Below are positions 51,690 through 60,208 of a stretch of DNA of 64,000 nucleotides, one piece after another. Made by a program: the position numbers and the translations under genes. How positions within the stretch are numbered: position 1 is the stretch's first letter; each line of letters begins with the position of its first letter. The stretch lies in assembly GCA_031415055.1 (NCBI GenBank), contig JANOQZ010000035.1, positions 22,673 to 86,672 of the forward strand, in the 5' to 3' direction. Below the pieces are notes generated by a model. The model saw only the letters and a list, made by a program, of their open reading frames with translations. It was not told the DNA's origin and ran no database searches. This DNA is from JANMOK01 sp031415055 (GTDB taxonomy: Bacteria > Pseudomonadota > Alphaproteobacteria > Rhodobacterales > Rhodobacteraceae).

Positions 51690-52283
51690 TCAGTCGATTG
51701 CTACAATTCCCAATTTGGCGGTTTGCGGCAAAGCGACTGCCAATTCTGCCACGCTTTTCCCTATAATCGGATGCACCCAATCCGCCGCAATCTCGGCCAA
51801 AGGCAGCAACACAAACCCACGATCCTGCAGACGCGGATGTGGCAAGATCAATTCTTGCGGCGCTTTAACGCGTTGTTCAGTTTCGTTCTGATATATCCAG
51901 CCCATTACAACCTGACGATCCGGCAAAATTTCAGCATCACAGGCGAGCATGTCTATGTCGCACACCCTCGCTTCCCAACGCCGCTTTCGCACCCGGCCCA
52001 ACTGCGCTTCAATCGCATGCAAATCGTGCAAAACCGCGTTAGGTTCGCGGTTCGCCTCAAACGCCACCGCCCCGTTCACAAACTCCGGCCCCGACCCCAG
52101 CGGATACGCCGGCGAGCGGTACCAACGACTGCGTGCGGTGATTCTCAAACCATGTTCACCAAACAACGTCAGCGCGAGTTCCAGCACTTCCACAGGTGAC
52201 GTGACGTTACCCGGCAGGTTTGACCCAAGGGCAGCTAGGTATTTACGTAACCGAAAGGTCGTTTTTGCATCTTGCGAATCCAA
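51690..52283 (-). CDS. folK: 7,8-dihydro-6-hydroxymethylpterin pyrophosphokinase
   Basis: The 197-aa protein has the HPPK core: LAALGSNLPG, the RSRWYRSPAYP and FVNGAVAFEA segments, RKRRWEARVCDIDMLACD with the two metal-binding Asp, and LPHPRLQDRGFVLLPLAEIA. It transfers pyrophosphate from ATP in folate synthesis. The start is TTG 52283 with AGGGA upstream. It is divergent from the NYN gene across 98 bp. Confidence 0.93.
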   Translation of the reverse strand: MDSQDAKTTFRLRKYLAALGSNLPGNVTSPVEVLELALTLFGEHGLRITARSRWYRSPAYPLGSGPEFVNGAVAFEANREPNAVLHDLHAIEAQLGRVRKRRWEARVCDIDMLACDAEILPDRQVVMGWIYQNETEQRVKAPQELILPHPRLQDRGFVLLPLAEIAADWVHPIIGKSVAELAVALPQTAKLGIVAID

Positions 52284-52381
52284 CGATTTTCCCTATTTTC
52301 GCTGCATAACTTTTCAACCAAGGGCGTCATTTCACCGCAAGCCCGCTTGCACCAGCCCACAATAACACTGCCGGAGGCACT

Positions 52382-52954
52382 ATGTTCTATCAAGGCGAAA
52401 AGCTCGCACTGTTCATCGACGGATCCAACCTTTACGCCGCCGCAAAGGCGCTGGGGTTTGACATCGACTATAAACTGTTGCGCACCGAATTCATGCGGCG
52501 AGGCAAAATGCTGCGCGCGTTTTATTATACGGCTTTATTGGAAAACGAAGAATACTCGCCGATCCGCCCTTTAGTCGATTGGCTCAATTACAACGGTTTC
52601 ACCATGGTCACCAAACCGGCCAAGGAATTCACCGATTCGATGGGCCGTCGAAAAGTCAAAGGCAACATGGATATCGAACTGGCCGTCCACGCGATGGAAC
52701 TGGCACCGCATGTTGACCATATCGTCATCTTCTCGGGCGACGGCGACTTCCGCCCCTTGGTTGAATCGCTGCAACGCCAAGGCGTGCGCGTCTCGGTGGT
52801 CTCGACCATCCGTTCGCAGCCGCCGATGATAGCCGACGAGCTGCGCCGCCAATGCGATAACTTCATCGAGCTCGACGAACTGCGCGATGTCATCGGTCGT
52901 CCGCCGCGTCCGGCTGATGCGGTTCCTGCCAACACCATCTCTGAAGACGCGTGA
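52382..52954 (+). CDS. NYN-domain (LabA/DUF88-like) putative ribonuclease
   Basis: The 190-aa protein is a PIN-like NYN nuclease: LFIDGSNLYAAAKALG, KGNMDIELAVHAMELAPHVDHIVIFSGDGDFRPLVESL with the metal-binding Asp residues (in FIDGSN, GNMDIE, GDGD), and a C-terminal DELRRQCDNFIELDELRDVIGR. Members are thought to cleave RNA. The ATG has a GGAGG site. Its stop overlaps the GTG of the uracil-DNA glycosylase gene (GTGA). Confidence 0.88.
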   Translation: MFYQGEKLALFIDGSNLYAAAKALGFDIDYKLLRTEFMRRGKMLRAFYYTALLENEEYSPIRPLVDWLNYNGFTMVTKPAKEFTDSMGRRKVKGNMDIELAVHAMELAPHVDHIVIFSGDGDFRPLVESLQRQGVRVSVVSTIRSQPPMIADELRRQCDNFIELDELRDVIGRPPRPADAVPANTISEDA

Positions 52955-53589
52955 TTTATCCGGCTGAGGCACCGCGTGATTGCACGCGCTGCCCTCGGCT
53001 TGTCACCTATCGAGAGCAAGTCCGCGCCCGCAAACCGAACTGGTTCAACGGCGCGGTTCCTTCGTTCGGCGAAGAAAACGCCCAACTCCTCATCGTCGGC
53101 CTCGCCCCCGGTGTGACCGGAGCCAACCGCACCGGTCGCCCTTTCACCGGCGACTTCGCGGGTGATCTACTCTACGCGACCCTCGCCAAATTCGGCTTTT
53201 CCACCGGCCAATTCGCCGCCAATCCGAATGACGGCCTGCAACTCACCAACAGCCTCATCACCAACGCCGTCCGCTGCGTGCCGCCGCAAAACAAACCCTT
53301 ACCAATCGAAATCGCCACCTGCCGCCCCTACCTGACCGCCCGCATCCAAGCGCTGCCCAACCTCAAAGCAATCCTCTGCCTCGGCCGCATCGCCCACGAA
53401 AGCCTGCTGCGAAGCGTTAATGCAAAACTGAATACCCACCCCTTCGCCCACCAAGCCCGCCACGAAATCAACGGCTATACCATCTTCGACAGCTACCACT
53501 GCTCGCGCTACAACACCAATACACGGCGCTTGACGACGGAAATGTTCGAAGCGGTTTTTGCAGATGTGCACGCCTTCCTGTCGACTTGA
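52951..53589 (+). CDS. Type 5 uracil-DNA glycosylase (UdgB-like)
   Basis: The 212-aa protein has the family A motif GLAPGVTGANRTGRPFTGDFAG, SYHCSRYNTNT near the C terminus, and four cysteines (11, 14, 109, 124) placed to hold a [4Fe-4S] cluster. It removes uracil and possibly hypoxanthine from DNA. The start is GTG 52951, overlapping the NYN stop by 4 nt. The pairing with a NYN nuclease is a common alphaproteobacterial arrangement. Confidence 0.9.
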   Translation: MIYPAEAPRDCTRCPRLVTYREQVRARKPNWFNGAVPSFGEENAQLLIVGLAPGVTGANRTGRPFTGDFAGDLLYATLAKFGFSTGQFAANPNDGLQLTNSLITNAVRCVPPQNKPLPIEIATCRPYLTARIQALPNLKAILCLGRIAHESLLRSVNAKLNTHPFAHQARHEINGYTIFDSYHCSRYNTNTRRLTTEMFEAVFADVHAFLST

Positions 53590-53610
53590 CACTCCTGTAA
53601 AGAGATTCGC

Positions 53611-54612
53611 ATGAACCGCGATGCCCTCACCCTCTACCTCGCCGCCCCGCGTGGCTTTTGCGCGGGCGTGGACCGGGCGATAAAAATCGTCGAAATGGCG
53701 CTGGAAAAATGGGGGGCACCGGTCTTTGTCCGCCACGAAATAGTCCACAACAAATACGTCGTCGATGAACTGCGGGCCAAAGGTGCCGTATTTGTCGAGG
53801 AACTCGACGAATGCCCCATCGACCGCCCGGTAATCTTTTCCGCCCATGGCGTGCCAAAATCCGTGCCCGCCGAAGCCGCAAGACGAAACATGATCTATGT
53901 CGATGCCACCTGTCCTCTGGTCTCTAAAGTTCACATCGAAGCCGAACGCCACCACCAGAACGGGTTGCAAATGGTGATGATCGGCCATGCCGGCCACCCC
54001 GAAACCCTTGGCACCATGGGCCAGTTGCCCGCCGGCGAGGTCATCCTTGTTGAAACCGCCGCCGACGTGGCCAAAATAACCCCGCGTGACCCAACGAAAC
54101 TGGCTTTCATCACCCAAACCACCCTCAGCGTCGATGACACCATCGACGTGGTGAACGCGCTGAAAGCCCGCTTCCCCACCATCGTCGGGCCGCATAAGGA
54201 AGACATCTGTTACGCGACGACGAACCGACAGGAATCGGTCAAGGCCATCGCCCCGCTGATCGACGCCCTGCTGGTCATCGGCGCCCCCAATTCTTCCAAC
54301 TCGCGCCGCTTAGTTGAGGTCGGTGAAAAAGCTGGCTGCAAATACGCCCAACTGGTGCAACGCGCCGCCGAAATCGACTGGCGTGCCCTGCAAGGGGTCA
54401 AATCCGTCGGCATCACCGCCGGTGCCTCCGCCCCCGAAATCCTCGTCAATGAAGTGGTCGACGCCTTCCGCGCCCGCTATGATGTGACCGTCGAACTTAT
54501 CGAAACGGCCAAAGAAGCCGTCGAATTCAAAGTCCCGCGAATATTGCGGGAAAACACTTCGCCTTCCCGTCGCGCCACCGGGGAGAAGATGGCGCATGAC
54601 ACAAACGTTTAG
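53611..54612 (+). CDS. ispH: 4-hydroxy-3-methylbut-2-enyl diphosphate reductase
   Basis: The 333-aa protein has the three cluster cysteines: Cys17 (APRGFCAGVDRAI), Cys101 (DATCPLVSK) and Cys200 (KEDICYATTNRQ). The AHGVPKSVP and GAPNSSNSRRLVEV motifs are also present. It performs the last step of the MEP isoprenoid pathway. In Rhodobacterales ispH is normally followed by rnhA; here the two-gene defence-like insert lies between them. Confidence 0.96.
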   Translation: MNRDALTLYLAAPRGFCAGVDRAIKIVEMALEKWGAPVFVRHEIVHNKYVVDELRAKGAVFVEELDECPIDRPVIFSAHGVPKSVPAEAARRNMIYVDATCPLVSKVHIEAERHHQNGLQMVMIGHAGHPETLGTMGQLPAGEVILVETAADVAKITPRDPTKLAFITQTTLSVDDTIDVVNALKARFPTIVGPHKEDICYATTNRQESVKAIAPLIDALLVIGAPNSSNSRRLVEVGEKAGCKYAQLVQRAAEIDWRALQGVKSVGITAGASAPEILVNEVVDAFRARYDVTVELIETAKEAVEFKVPRILRENTSPSRRATGEKMAHDTNV

Positions 54613-54724
54613 CTGAATCTATTTTCCAGAGTGAGGCAGTAGAGTAACGCAAGTATTTTTCCTTGCATGACAAGGGACTGCGAGTGAGAGTGACAAAAAA
54701 TAAATTCGATTTTCGAGTGAGTAA

Positions 54725-55846
54725 TTGGCAAACCTAGCGGACATCTTGCTGACTACCCCACAACGCGAAGAGGCAGGAGCAAGAACGCTTGCTCGCTACC
54801 ACTACCAAGCTTTATGGGGCGTGACCCTTCTGATTGAGATTCATTCCAAGCGAGCGGATTACGCAATTGTTTTTGAATTTCATGACGATGTAGCTCTTTT
54901 GGACAGCAGTTCCGACCCAAAAAAGATCGCCTTTTTTCAAATTAAGACGAAGGATAAAGGATTCTGGACGTTGCCTGACCTTCTGAAAACAAAGGTGACA
55001 ACTGCAAAGCTAGGTAGCGGGACGAACCCGACCTCAATCCTTGGGAAAATGTATCAAAACGTGATACATTTCGGTGATGACGTCGAAAAAATTACTTTTG
55101 TTTCGAACGCGCATTTGAACTTAGGCCCCAAAAGCGAGGATTTTGGCCTAATGGACTGCAATGACGATGAATTGACCAAAGTCGTTGAAAAACTTCAGCT
55201 CGAGCTGCCGGGGACCATTGCAATCAAAAGCGAACTGGTGCGTTTCTCCAAGACGGACTTAAGTCTCGCCGATGCCGACAATCATGCCAAAGGTAAACTG
55301 CAGTCCTTTATAGTCTCTCAACTTGGGGACATTGCATTCTCGTTGGACACGATGTTCAGAGCGGTGGTCGGTGAATGTGAACGAAAGTCACGTGTCGTCG
55401 GCGTATCGGGCACATTGGCAGACGTCGTTCGGCGCAAGGGTGTCACGCGAGGGAATGTGGTGGAATGGCTTAATACGATCAAACAGACAATTGAGGTTCC
55501 GGCTTGGTTATCAATTGCAAATGAACTCGGTTTTCCCGCGATGGAAAAAACTCGCGTGGAACAGGAATGGAACAAGTATAAAGTCAAGGTGCTTGACCCT
55601 GACGAAGCCATTCGAAGCGTCCGAAGGGAAATTTCAAGGCATCTTGCAAATGATCGCTGCGAAGGTATGGCCTACATGGAAATCATCGAGGACATTTTTC
55701 CCAAAGTCGAAACGTATGCTAAAGACAGGCTGTCACCCATCCGAAATGAAGCAATAAAGGTCATGATACTCTATGAAGCACTTACAGGCGTCAAAGCAGG
55801 CGAACTTCAAGACACTGATCCGGAATTTGCGGAAAAAACTCAATGA
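54725..55846 (+). CDS. DUF4297/Cap4-type nuclease (Lamassu LmuA-like effector)
   Basis: The 373-aa protein begins with a DUF4297/Cap4-family PD-(D/E)XK nuclease domain: TTPQREEAGARTLARYHYQALWG, then a strand with Glu51, Asp54/Asp55 (VFEFHDDVALLD), and IAFFQIKTKDKG carrying the QxK motif (Gln72, Lys74). The C-terminal part is helical and unrecognised. Such domains are the DNA-degrading effectors of CBASS Cap4 and of Lamassu/DdmABC. It starts at TTG 54725 and overlaps the ATPase gene by 4 nt. The pair is AT-rich and interrupts ispH-rnhA. An abortive-infection nuclease role is inferred. Confidence 0.8.
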   Translation: MANLADILLTTPQREEAGARTLARYHYQALWGVTLLIEIHSKRADYAIVFEFHDDVALLDSSSDPKKIAFFQIKTKDKGFWTLPDLLKTKVTTAKLGSGTNPTSILGKMYQNVIHFGDDVEKITFVSNAHLNLGPKSEDFGLMDCNDDELTKVVEKLQLELPGTIAIKSELVRFSKTDLSLADADNHAKGKLQSFIVSQLGDIAFSLDTMFRAVVGECERKSRVVGVSGTLADVVRRKGVTRGNVVEWLNTIKQTIEVPAWLSIANELGFPAMEKTRVEQEWNKYKVKVLDPDEAIRSVRREISRHLANDRCEGMAYMEIIEDIFPKVETYAKDRLSPIRNEAIKVMILYEALTGVKAGELQDTDPEFAEKTQ

Positions 55847-57546
55847 AAAAGTTGAGATTCATCGAGCTTTGGCTTCTGTCGCAAAAAGAGAAGAAAGCAA
55901 GGGTAGAGAACCTAAGTGATGATGCGATTGCTGTCGTCGCAGACAATGAATATGGGAAATCCAGTCTGGTAAAGGCGTTATATGCGACGCTGGGCGCAGA
56001 ACCTGGCAAAACACCTGATGTTTGGCGTTTTGCGCAAGTAATTAGCCTTTTGAAATTTTCCATTGATGGTAACGTTTTCAACATGTTGAAGAGCGGTTCA
56101 ATTTATTCATTGTTCGACGAAAATGGAGCTATGCTTTGGTCTGTAAGCGGTATCGTCAAAGGTATCGGACCGCAATTGAATCCAATGCTCGACTTTCAGA
56201 TCGAGTTGCCAATAAGAAATGGCGACGCCGTGATCCCGCCTCCAGCTTTTTGTTTTCTGCCATTTTACATTGACCAAGACAACAGTTGGAATGACACTTG
56301 GGAGTCGTTTTCTGGGCTAGAAATGATTCCAAATTACAAAAACGATATCGCAAACTTTCATGCGGGAATTCGTCCAAAAGAGTACTACCTCGCGAAAGCC
56401 GAAAAAACGGCTGAGACCAGAAAAAAAACCGAATTTCTGCAAGAGCGCAACGCCTTGGATCGAGCGGTAAATCGGATTAAGGAAAAACGAAATTCGTTCG
56501 GCATTGCATTTGACCCTGAGGTTTTTTCTGATCGAATTGAGTTACTCCTAAAGGAACAAAATGCCCTCCAATCCGCCTATGACAAAGTTAAGTCAAAGGT
56601 ATCCGAACTTCAATCGAGGCGAACTGTTGCTTTCGAGGAGATGGAAATAGCTCGAAAAATACTCACAGAACTCGATGCCGATGTGAAGTTTGTACACGAT
56701 ATCGCGGAAACGGAAATTGTCTGCCCAATCTGTAATACGGTCCACAAGAATGACTTCGCAAACCGCTACGGGCTACTGAATGATGCTTACGCATGCCGAG
56801 CGATCTTGGAAGAAACAAAGCAACGCGTGGCAGAATTTGATAAGGAAATTCAAAAAGAACTCCGACAAGTTCCAAAGGTAGAATCGCACATCATGCGAAT
56901 TGCCTCTCTGCTCGAAGAGACGCGTGGCGAGGTCAAACTTCGCGATATGCTTCAAGATGAAAGCGAACGTCTTGTTGACGAAACTTTTCTCAAGGAAGGC
57001 GCGTCGATTGACCAAGATATTGGAGAAATCGAACGCAAAATCGAGGCGACGGACGCACGCATGAAGGAGTTTGATAATGCGATGCGAAAAAAAACCATCC
57101 TTGAAACATATTCGACGCGGATGGAGCAATATTGTCTTCGACTCGGTGTAACCAACGTTCCGCCAAGCTTATTGAAATCTATTCGACCAGTTATCAACGA
57201 GACGGGGAGTTCCAAGCCTAGGCTTTTGCTCGCATATTATTACGCGATTTTGCAAACGATCGAAAAACATTCGACGTCGTGTTTCTGTCCAATTGTTGTC
57301 GATACACCTCTGCAACAGGATCAAGACCCAGCAAATGCGGAACGTATGATACAATTCGCAATCGACAACCGCCCAAAAGACTCACAATTGATTTTGGCAA
57401 CCGGCAGCCTTCATGGAGTTAACTGGCCGGGGCGCGTAATTGCACCCAGCAGGAAACATTCACTTCTGGATGAGGACCAGTTCGAAACGGTTTTGGCACA
57501 CGTTCTCCCGTTTTTGAATCTAGCGATGAATTCAACCACCCCATGA
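55843..57546 (+). CDS. Rad50/SMC-like ATPase with zinc hook (Lamassu LmuB-like)
   Basis: The 567-aa protein has an N-terminal ATP-binding half with an atypical Walker A (ADNEYGKSS, residues 33-41), a coiled-coil arm (about 185-290), a CPICNTVH zinc hook (Cys294, Cys297, His301), and a return coiled coil (about 315-425). A C-terminal half follows with a signature-like motif (TGSSKPR, 454-460) and Walker B IVVDTPLQQ (Asp487), where the usual catalytic Glu is Thr488. This is a compact SMC/Rad50 layout. Coupled to a Cap4-type nuclease, it is most like LmuB of Lamassu or the ABC-3C ATPases, which sense foreign DNA and unleash the nuclease. No third gene is present. Confidence 0.8.
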   Translation: MKKLRFIELWLLSQKEKKARVENLSDDAIAVVADNEYGKSSLVKALYATLGAEPGKTPDVWRFAQVISLLKFSIDGNVFNMLKSGSIYSLFDENGAMLWSVSGIVKGIGPQLNPMLDFQIELPIRNGDAVIPPPAFCFLPFYIDQDNSWNDTWESFSGLEMIPNYKNDIANFHAGIRPKEYYLAKAEKTAETRKKTEFLQERNALDRAVNRIKEKRNSFGIAFDPEVFSDRIELLLKEQNALQSAYDKVKSKVSELQSRRTVAFEEMEIARKILTELDADVKFVHDIAETEIVCPICNTVHKNDFANRYGLLNDAYACRAILEETKQRVAEFDKEIQKELRQVPKVESHIMRIASLLEETRGEVKLRDMLQDESERLVDETFLKEGASIDQDIGEIERKIEATDARMKEFDNAMRKKTILETYSTRMEQYCLRLGVTNVPPSLLKSIRPVINETGSSKPRLLLAYYYAILQTIEKHSTSCFCPIVVDTPLQQDQDPANAERMIQFAIDNRPKDSQLILATGSLHGVNWPGRVIAPSRKHSLLDEDQFETVLAHVLPFLNLAMNSTTP

Positions 57547-57606
57547 AGCCTGAATTCCTGCTCGCTGCTTTCATTGTTGCCCACTGCACAAGAACGGCAT
57601 CGGAAC

Positions 57607-58131
57607 GTGCCTGACCTGTTCGCCTATACCGACGGCGCTTGCTCCGGTAACCCTGGCCCCGGCGGCTGGGGGGCGCTGCTGATTGCCCGCAACGGCCCAA
57701 CCACAATCAAAACCCGCGAACTCAACGGCGGCGAAGCCCTGACCACCAACAACCGCATGGAACTTATGGCGGCGATTGCGGCACTGGAATCGCTCAACCG
57801 CCCCTCAACCCTGACCCTGATCACCGACAGTGCCTATGTCAAAGACGGCATCACGCAATGGATTCACGCTTGGAAACGCAAGGGTTGGACCAAGAAAGGC
57901 GGCCTCAAGAACACCGACCTCTGGCAACGTCTGGACGCCGCCCACCAGAAACACAAAGTCACTTGGCAATGGGTCAAAGGCCACGCCGGTCACCCCGAAA
58001 ATGAACGGGCGGACGAACTGGCGCGGGCGGGAATGGAGCCGTTTAAGCCGCCAAAATCACCGCTTGGCGATGAAGTTTTGCCAAACATAAATCAGCAACA
58101 AGGCCCCCAGAATAGCGCCGACAAAGCCTGA
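57607..58131 (+). CDS. rnhA: Ribonuclease HI
   Basis: The 174-aa protein has the DEDD set: Asp in AYTDGACSGNPGPGGWG, Glu in NNRMELMAAI, Asp in ITDSAYV and Asp in ENERADELARAG. It removes RNA from RNA-DNA hybrids. GTG 57607 gives the canonical N terminus; TTG 57574 is open upstream. The last 25 codons form a non-conserved tail lying over the 3' end of the opposite-strand GlsB-like gene, a 75-bp overlap. Confidence 0.93.
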   Translation: MPDLFAYTDGACSGNPGPGGWGALLIARNGPTTIKTRELNGGEALTTNNRMELMAAIAALESLNRPSTLTLITDSAYVKDGITQWIHAWKRKGWTKKGGLKNTDLWQRLDAAHQKHKVTWQWVKGHAGHPENERADELARAGMEPFKPPKSPLGDEVLPNINQQQGPQNSADKA

Positions 58132-58296
58132 AAGCATGGTAAAGGCGGTTGTCAGCAACCTCAAAATCATGCCCCCTGCCAGTGCGCCCAAAACGCCGAC
58201 GGCAATCGTTTGGGGCACGCCCAAGTCCAGTTTCATCATCCGCGTGGCAATGAACCCGGCAGCAGCACCCAGCACGATCAGTAGCAAAACGCCCAC
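58057..58296 (-). CDS. GlsB/YeaQ/YmgE family small membrane protein
   Basis: The 79-aa protein has the transglycosylase-associated family pattern: three short hydrophobic helices with GxxAGFIATRMM, VLGALAGGMILRLL and FVGAILGALLLIYVW. Members respond to envelope or general stress; function is unknown. It starts at GTG 58296 with GGAGG upstream. It overlaps the 3' end of rnhA tail to tail. Confidence 0.85.
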   Translation of the reverse strand: MGVLLLIVLGAAAGFIATRMMKLDLGVPQTIAVGVLGALAGGMILRLLTTAFTMLSGFVGAILGALLLIYVWQNFIAKR

Positions 58297-58412
58297 CTAT
58301 TCCTCCTTCAGCGACTAGCAGCTTAATATGGGCACAATCGCGGGAAATTGAAGACCTTTCAAATCGAACCGGCGTATGATCCTCCATTCAGATCAAACCG
58401 GAGGATTCCACG

Positions 58413-59300
58413 ATGGCCCACCGACATCACGGCGTTACTCAAGACATGATCAACCTTTACGACGAATACACCCATCTGACGCTAGACCGGCGCGGGTTCA
58501 TGGAGAACCTGTCCAAACTCGCCGGCGGCACCGCTGCCGCGGCCGCGATCATGCCGCTCCTCGCTGCCAGTCAAGCTGCCGCCGCGATTATCGCCGAAGA
58601 TGATGGCCGTGTCACCACCGCCAATGTCACCTACCCCGGTGCGACTGGCGAGATGATGGGCTATCTCGCCCTACCCGCCGCCCCCGCAGGCCCACTTGGA
58701 ACCGTCATCGTCGTGCACGAAAATCGCGGTCTGAACGCCCATATCCAAGACGTCGCCCGACGCGCCGCCGTCGCAGGTTTCGCAGCGCTAGCGCCGGATT
58801 TCTTGTCCCCCGCCGGTGGCACGCCAACCGACGAGGACAAGGCGCGCGAGATGATCTCGGCCCTCGATCCGGCGACAACGCAAGGAAATCTGGTTGCCAG
58901 TTCTACATATCTGCGTAGCCACGACGCCGGGAACGGCAAAGTCGGCATCGTCGGCTTTTGCTGGGGTGGTGGTATGGCCAACGCCCTTGCTGTAGTCGAC
59001 CCGCAATTGAACGCAGCAAGCGCGTTCTACGGTGCACAGCCAGATGCCGCCGCGGTGCCGTCCATCAAAGCGGCCCTCATGCTGCACTACGCCGAACTCG
59101 ACGAACGGATCAACGCTGGAATCGATGGCTACAAAACTGCTCTTGATGCCGCTGGAATTCGCTATGAGCTGTTCATGTATCCCGGCGTTAACCACGCCTT
59201 CCACAACGATACATCCGAGGCGCGTTACAACACCGAAGCAGCGAATCTTGCTTGGGATCGGACAATGGAATTCTTCGGCAAGGAATTGGCCTCAAGCTAA
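58413..59300 (+). CDS. Tat-exported dienelactone hydrolase family protein
   Basis: The 295-aa protein has a twin-arginine signal (DRRGFMENLSKLAGG, Arg26-Arg27, then an Ala-rich hydrophobic stretch). An alpha/beta hydrolase domain follows with nucleophile Cys183 in GFCWGG, Asp230 in AELDERI and His261 in NHAFHND, the Cys-His-Asp triad of dienelactone hydrolases. It probably acts in the periplasm on a lactone or ester. The last 9 bp overlap the convergent fmt gene. Confidence 0.9.
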   Translation: MAHRHHGVTQDMINLYDEYTHLTLDRRGFMENLSKLAGGTAAAAAIMPLLAASQAAAAIIAEDDGRVTTANVTYPGATGEMMGYLALPAAPAGPLGTVIVVHENRGLNAHIQDVARRAAVAGFAALAPDFLSPAGGTPTDEDKAREMISALDPATTQGNLVASSTYLRSHDAGNGKVGIVGFCWGGGMANALAVVDPQLNAASAFYGAQPDAAAVPSIKAALMLHYAELDERINAGIDGYKTALDAAGIRYELFMYPGVNHAFHNDTSEARYNTEAANLAWDRTMEFFGKELASS

Positions 59301-60197
59301 GGTCGCACCCGCCAAAACCGGAAAGCCGCGCTGGAATTCGCCCGCATCCATCGCTGCTTTCCCTTCTCGCTGTAACCGTAACAACTTCACCGCGCCCGAC
59401 CCACAGCCAACCGTCAAATCATCGTCCAAAACTTGCCCCGGCGCACCCTCGCCTTGGCCAACCGCTGACAGCAATACCTTCACCCGATGGCCCGCAATCA
59501 TCGCCCAAGCGCCGGGAAATGGCGATAGTCCGCGAATATGCGCGTCAACCGCAGGGCTCGGCAAAGTCCAATCAACCCGCGCCTCGGCCTTGTCGATTTT
59601 CTTGGCATAGGCCACGCCCGTGTCGGCCTGCGCCACCGTTGGCAAAGGCATTTCCGCCAACGCCCGCACCACCAACCGCGCCCCAATCCCCGCCAACCGA
59701 TCGTGCAAGGTCCCACAGGTATCGCCCGCGCCAATCCCGGTCGCTTCACGCAACAACACCGGCCCGATATCCAACCCGGCGTCCATCTGCATGATGCAAA
59801 CGCCGGTTTCCTTGTCCCCCGCCATGATCGCCCGCTGTATTGGCGCGGCCCCCCGCCAGCGCGGCAACAGCGAGGCGTGGACGTTCAAACAGCCCAGCCG
59901 TGGCGCATCAAGAACCGCTTGCGGCAAAATCAGCCCATAGGCGACGACCACCGCCACGGCTGCCTGCAAAGCCGCAAACGCCGCCAGTTCGCCCTCATCC
60001 CGAAAATTCAAGGGCGTGCGCACCGCCAACCCCATTTCCAGCGCCCGCCTATGCACCGTCGAAACCCGCTCACCCTGCCCACGGCCAGCCTTGCGCGGTG
60101 GCTGCGAATAAACGCATGCAATCTCGTGCCCGGCAGCGACCAACGCCTCCAGCGCGACGACCGAAAACGCAGGTGTCCCCATGAAAATAACACGCAT
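59292..60197 (-). CDS. fmt: Methionyl-tRNA formyltransferase
   Basis: The 301-aa protein has RVIFMGTPAFSVVALEAL, the catalytic ASLLPRWRGAAPIQRAI region with His in NVHASLLP, and the C-terminal OB-type domain (IRGLSPFPGAWAMI). It formylates initiator Met-tRNA. It follows def by 11 nt on the same strand, the widespread def-fmt pairing. Confidence 0.95.
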   Translation of the reverse strand: MRVIFMGTPAFSVVALEALVAAGHEIACVYSQPPRKAGRGQGERVSTVHRRALEMGLAVRTPLNFRDEGELAAFAALQAAVAVVVAYGLILPQAVLDAPRLGCLNVHASLLPRWRGAAPIQRAIMAGDKETGVCIMQMDAGLDIGPVLLREATGIGAGDTCGTLHDRLAGIGARLVVRALAEMPLPTVAQADTGVAYAKKIDKAEARVDWTLPSPAVDAHIRGLSPFPGAWAMIAGHRVKVLLSAVGQGEGAPGQVLDDDLTVGCGSGAVKLLRLQREGKAAMDAGEFQRGFPVLAGATLA

Positions 60198-60208
60198 GGG
60201 TGTCGTCC

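Noticed and set aside
53299..54195. A 298-codon frame antisense to ispH
   Set aside because: Gly/Val/Asp-rich antisense shadow with no motif; ispH on the plus strand is certain.
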